A DNA stretch of 64,000 nt from Mesotaenium endlicherianum. Its lineage: Eukaryota; Streptophyta; Zygnematophyceae; Zygnematales; Mesotaeniaceae. The notes under the pieces were generated by a model. The model was not told where the DNA came from and did no database searches. It saw only the letters and a list, made by a program, of their open reading frames with translations. The stretch covers positions 227,462-291,461 of the forward strand of contig WELA01000805.1 of the NCBI GenBank assembly GCA_009602735.1, read 5' to 3'. A program made the translations under genes and the position numbers. Shown in pieces: positions 60,301-64,000 of the stretch (position 1 is the stretch's first letter; every line of letters begins with the position of its first letter).

Positions 60301-60478
60301 TATTCATCGACGACATCCTTATCTACAGCAAGACCCTTGAAGTGCATGCAATACACTTGAAAGAAGTCCTCGAAGTATTGAAGCAAAACAAGCTATTCGC
60401 AAAGGAGTCAAAGTGCAAGTTTGCTAAACCAGAAGTGGAGTTCCTAGGTCTCCACGTGACTGCTGATGGCATCAAGAT
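57364..60478 (+). mobile_element. Element E: Ty3/Gypsy element, 5' part, cut by element G
   Basis: LTR 57364-57866, same length as solo LTR D. Primer site TTGGTATCAGAGC at 57867. Gag, protease and the first part of reverse transcriptase follow until element G begins at 60479 inside the reverse transcriptase. The remainder and the right LTR would lie beyond the window. The coding region is broken by several interruptions. Confidence 0.9.
57903..60478 (+). pseudogene. Element E gag, protease and partial reverse transcriptase
   Basis: Gag from about 57903 with capsid-type region near 58340-58800 and knuckle CIYCKKKGHRALSC near 59020; protease near 59220-59480 (VHIWVDYGAQGNFIA, then YDVILGTPWL); reverse transcriptase from about 59950 with [19 protein letters not shown] and [11 protein letters not shown] separate family from A/C and B/G, judged by gag and LTR. 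Broken. Confidence 0.85.
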
Positions 60479-61230
60479 TGTAATGAATCAGTATATTAGT
60501 AGATATAATATTCATTTAAATATAATAATTATTTAAGTTCAGCCAACTGAACTTTAGTTGATAATCAGTCTGCTGGACTTTATATTAAATCAGTTTAATG
60601 ACTCAGCCAGAAGCAGCAGGCTGAAGTCCACTTAAGTCAGCTTGCTGACACATTTTTTGACAGCCAGCTGACTTCCGTACTCGGTAGCAGCGAACTGCCT
60701 CGATATGCATTTAAGTATGATATGCTAGGTGAATGGCCAAATGACATCCCTATGATGGATGGCTATTCGGGATGATGGGAGATGGCGGTGGATTTGGTTA
60801 ACCGAGGTCCTACCAACGTGGTTAACTCCCAGGTAGGCGGTGCCATCGCACTGGCCGTTGAACAGTAAATTCATTCCATGTACATATGCTAGGCATTGCT
60901 CTCGAGTTCGGCGTTGGGAAACGAGGCCAACTCTCTGGTACAGCTTACGAAGAAAAGCTTGAATCCAAGGCGGGAAGCCATTGACACGCACTGTCTTCCA
61001 ACCTTGCTTCTGTATGAGTTTACTGATTGCATTATTGATGCTAGTTTACTTGCATTTGACTTACGAGTACTATTCACTACTAGTGTGTTGTCCTTTGCTG
61101 TTAAATCAATTAACGGAAAATACCATAAAGATTACTTGCTGATATAAAGATCTTTATTAATTGATTATCGCCTATTTGGTAAGTCGATTCATTTCAGTGG
61201 TATCGGAGCAGTTATCACAGTCTTCTTTGT

Positions 61231-62709
61231 ATGGTAAGGACAAGGTCTCAAACTAGCAACTCCCGAGACATGGAGAACCAGGATAACGAGAATGTCGGAA
61301 ACCAGGCGGAAAGCCATATAGCGGGAACCCGTACCTATTCTGAAGCAGTGGCAGATACTGCAGCTAGAAAGGCTGCAGATGAGGCAGCTGCTATTGCCGC
61401 AGTCGCAGCACAGCAAGCTGAGGAGGAGAGAGCCAGATTAGAAGCTGAACAATTAGCAAAAGCTGTTGAAGATATAGAAAGGAGGGAAGGACAGCCCGCT
61501 GACGAGCGCACGGTTGAAGAACTTATGGCGGCCGGGGCCAATGTTCTGAACCCACCTCCTACTATACAACTCAATGTACCCCTAGGTCAAACACTTGACC
61601 GGCTGAATGCGGCAGGAATTGCTGCTGCAGGAGCGAGAGGGACTGTTGAGGACATTACTCAGCGAGTAGATGCCAATGCTGCTGCTGCATTTGCTAGACT
61701 ACCACCCCAGAGTGTAGACTTGGGAGCATTGTTCGTTCAAATGCAGTCGCAAATGGCGACCATGTATCAGTTCCAACAGGAGGACAAAAGAATCATAATG
61801 TCTCTACTGCGGGACAGAGACCAACTGGGGTCTCAAACCACTGGTGGTGGTGGCAGAGGGCCTAGTAAGCCCAAGCCAAAACCTCCCCAGGACTATGATC
61901 CTGAGGGAAACATAAAATATTACCTGATCAAGTTTCTCGAGGATGTTGAGCAGTGGCTGGAGAACTACCCAGAACTGCAAGATTACGAGAAGGTCAGGCA
62001 CACCGGTGCGCTACTGAAAGGTAGTGCCGCAGACTCGTGGCTTTACTGGGAAGGAGAGCGTAAGGCTCAGCAACTCGGTGACCCTACGTGGGTAGAGTTT
62101 GTCGAGAAGTTGCATGAGAAGTTTGATGTCATTAACCAGCAGGAGAAAGCTATCTATGCGATGATCTCCCTGACACTGAAGCAGACCAATTCAGTTGCTG
62201 AGTTTGCCCAAAAGTTCCAGGAGAACATGATGAAACAGCCAGACTTGCCACAACGGTATAGGATAGCATACGTCAAGTATGGCTTGAAATCCGAAGTCTC
62301 TGGTCATTTCGCTGAAAAGAAGTATGAGAAACTGGCTGACTTGATCCAGGATGCTGATGCCTGGGATCAGCAGCAATTCAATCACAAGCGCCAGAGTAAT
62401 ACTTTGGTGTCTAAGGTTGTCAAAAGGCCCCACGGTTCCTACAATGCAATTGAAGGAGACCAGGCTGAGGATGATCAGGATGATGAATATGAGTATGAGT
62501 ATAATGCTATACAGTCTAGAGGTAGAGGTGGTTTCTCTCGAGGCGGCTATGGAAGAGGTGGTGGTAGGACCAAGCCAAGACCAGCCTCATCAAAATCCAT
62601 TTGCTACCATTGTCAGCAATTGGGCCACTACAGAGAACAGTGTCCAGTCAAGCACCTTTCGAAAGTCGAGAGAAAAGACCAACCTTTAAAAGACAGCAAC
62701 AGTCAGTAA
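61231..62709 (+). CDS. Element G gag polyprotein (492 aa)
   Basis: Starts [17 protein letters not shown] shortly after the primer site. An Ala/Glu-rich N-terminal third is followed by a capsid-type domain at about 225-370 ([20 protein letters not shown]), acidic and Arg/Gly-rich linkers, and a CCHC knuckle ([14 protein letters not shown]) near residue 465. It should form the particle and bind element RNA. Open throughout in this copy. Closely similar to gag of element B. Confidence 0.9.
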   Translation: MVRTRSQTSNSRDMENQDNENVGNQAESHIAGTRTYSEAVADTAARKAADEAAAIAAVAAQQAEEERARLEAEQLAKAVEDIERREGQPADERTVEELMAAGANVLNPPPTIQLNVPLGQTLDRLNAAGIAAAGARGTVEDITQRVDANAAAAFARLPPQSVDLGALFVQMQSQMATMYQFQQEDKRIIMSLLRDRDQLGSQTTGGGGRGPSKPKPKPPQDYDPEGNIKYYLIKFLEDVEQWLENYPELQDYEKVRHTGALLKGSAADSWLYWEGERKAQQLGDPTWVEFVEKLHEKFDVINQQEKAIYAMISLTLKQTNSVAEFAQKFQENMMKQPDLPQRYRIAYVKYGLKSEVSGHFAEKKYEKLADLIQDADAWDQQQFNHKRQSNTLVSKVVKRPHGSYNAIEGDQAEDDQDDEYEYEYNAIQSRGRGGFSRGGYGRGGGRTKPRPASSKSICYHCQQLGHYREQCPVKHLSKVERKDQPLKDSNSQ

Positions 62710-64000
62710 TCCAATCTACTGACTGTGAGGATGCTAGAGATAGTGAGTCGTCACTAGCTGCCCTCGTAGCAGGTATTATGGGTCCTGCTGAACTGGATTC
62801 ACTATGCATGCCTGACAACCAGATAAAGGAGACCATCAGCAATATAGACATCCAGAGAGTGCACACTCTGGATGCTCTTGTTCCACCTGATGTCCAACAT
62901 TTCTTTGCTAAGTCAAGAGAACAATGCGAAAGTCATGAAAAGACAATCCCCCCTATCCTACTGCATTGCATGATTGCAGGTAGGAAGGTGAGGGCATTTG
63001 TTGACGGAGGGGCGTCACATACTTTTATCCACAAGGACTTAGTTAAGCGGCTAAGGCTGCCTATTGTCACCCAAGGGAATAGAAAAATATTCCTTGGAGA
63101 TGCCTCAAGTATCCCGGGAGGAGTTATAACCAAGCCTATTGAGGTCCAGTTAGGTTCTGGCATTGCAGTTCTAACTGAAACGCTTACATTTGAGGTACTC
63201 AACACTGGCTTTTATGATCTCGTGCTAGGCAGGTCCTGGCTTAATAGACATCAAGCTGAAGTGTGTTGGAGCAGAGGTACAGTTAAAGTGAGAGGAGCCA
63301 GTGATGGGCAGACTGACTTGGCACCCACCAGTGCTCTTCCTCTTGTCCTGTGTGGATGGCAAATGAAGGAAAAGAAGAGGCTTCCAGAAGGATGCAAGTT
63401 GCTGAATGCAATGGAGTTCGTCAAAAGCTGGAACCAGAAGGAAGATAGAATGTTCTGTCTGCTGCTAAGAGAGGTACCTCCTCAACCTGAAGAAGTGGTG
63501 GAGAAAAAGGTAAGCCCTCCAGAGCACCCAGCTGCTGTAAAAATTGTTGCTGAGTACACGGATGTATTTAATATGCCTCCAGGACTACCCCCGAAGAGAG
63601 AAGTAAATCATAGGATTGATTTACTACCTGGAAGTCAACCACCCTGGCAACGCACTTACGGCTTGTCTTATGTGGAGAGCGAGGAGTTGAAAACACAGAT
63701 TGCCGAGCTTGAGGAAAATGGTTATATTTCTCCCACTAAATCACCTTACGGCGCACCCATCCTATTTGTTAAGAAAAAGGATGGCAGTATGCGGATGTGT
63801 GTGGATTACAGAACTCTGAACAGAATTACACTAAAGACCAAGTATGCTTTACCCAGAATCGAGGACTTGCTTGATACCCTGTCTGGTGCTAAGGTGTTCA
63901 GTAAGATAGATCTCAAGAGTGGTTATCATCAAATCAGAATTGCTGAGGGGGATGAACACAAGACTGCCTTCCGCACACGTTATAGACACTATGAGTTCAA
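62601..64000 (+). CDS. Element G pol, 5' part (protease and start of reverse transcriptase)
   Basis: Pol lies in a different frame overlapping the end of gag, an arrangement handled in this family by frameshifting or similar; the exact start is unknown. Visible parts: aspartic protease with [12 protein letters not shown] (about 63000), then reverse transcriptase from about 63590 ([20 protein letters not shown] at about 63750). It runs off the window end. Confidence 0.85.
   Translation, partial: MLPLSAIGPLQRTVSSQAPFESREKRPTFKRQQQSVIQSTDCEDARDSESSLAALVAGIMGPAELDSLCMPDNQIKETISNIDIQRVHTLDALVPPDVQHFFAKSREQCESHEKTIPPILLHCMIAGRKVRAFVDGGASHTFIHKDLVKRLRLPIVTQGNRKIFLGDASSIPGGVITKPIEVQLGSGIAVLTETLTFEVLNTGFYDLVLGRSWLNRHQAEVCWSRGTVKVRGASDGQTDLAPTSALPLVLCGWQMKEKKRLPEGCKLLNAMEFVKSWNQKEDRMFCLLLREVPPQPEEVVEKKVSPPEHPAAVKIVAEYTDVFNMPPGLPPKREVNHRIDLLPGSQPPWQRTYGLSYVESEELKTQIAELEENGYISPTKSPYGAPILFVKKKDGSMRMCVDYRTLNRITLKTKYALPRIEDLLDTLSGAKVFSKIDLKSGYHQIRIAEGDEHKTAFRTRYRHYEF

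Larger units (their letters stand above)
60479..64000 (+). mobile_element. Element G: B-family Ty3/Gypsy element, runs off the window
   Basis: LTR 60479-61196, primer site TGGTATCGGAGC at 61198, then gag and pol collinear with element B. No interruption was noticed in the visible gag or in the sampled parts of pol, so the visible part looks whole. The right LTR is outside the window, so age and target duplication cannot be judged. Left flank is aagat. Inserted in the reverse transcriptase of element E. Confidence 0.93.

Overview
The window looks like nuclear DNA of a green-lineage eukaryote, most likely a streptophyte alga or an early-diverging land plant; the species cannot be told from the sequence. 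Evidence: intron-split genes with GT-AG sites, a plant-type subtilase with a PA domain inserted in the peptidase, an organellar Obg GTPase, a probably plastid-targeted GNAT acetyltransferase, eukaryotic tRNA-Lys(CTT) genes, and many chromodomain-bearing Ty3/Gypsy LTR retrotransposons whose primer sites resemble the plant initiator-Met type.

Layout. 1-16.7 kb is GC-rich and holds host genes: the 3' part of a golgin-84-like coiled-coil gene (+, nine exons found, ending at 7210), a single-exon Obg-family GTPase (-, 9698-11716), and a subtilase gene (+, 13056-16657) that appears to lack the part carrying the catalytic Asp and His. 16.7-37.8 kb is AT-rich: a long non-coding stretch, then two Ty3/Gypsy elements, A (20253-26393) and B (27755-35668), each with paired LTRs and a 5-bp target duplication, followed by a relic LTR. 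37.8-43.6 kb is a second gene island with a GNAT acetyltransferase (+) and an unidentified coiled-coil gene (-) arranged tail to tail. 44.0-44.6 kb has two nearly identical tRNA-Lys(CTT) genes and a fragment of a third.

45.5-64 kb is a nest of LTR elements. Element C (-) is split by a solo LTR (D) and by a young non-autonomous element (F). Its far LTR is interrupted by a B-type LTR (H), which is interrupted by a different Gypsy element (E), which is in turn interrupted by a young B-type element (G) that runs off the window.

No operon-like or defence-type system was found. The best leads are: an extra 3' reading frame in element B with a diverged relative at 44.9-45.1 kb; an antisense reading frame kept open in several B-type LTR copies; a long acidic/His/Gln insertion in the Obg protein; the subtilase without its Asp/His region; an old host repeat hit by both A and B; and the order of insertion readable from the nest. 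Exon borders were read by eye from splice signals and reading phase and have not been checked against transcripts.
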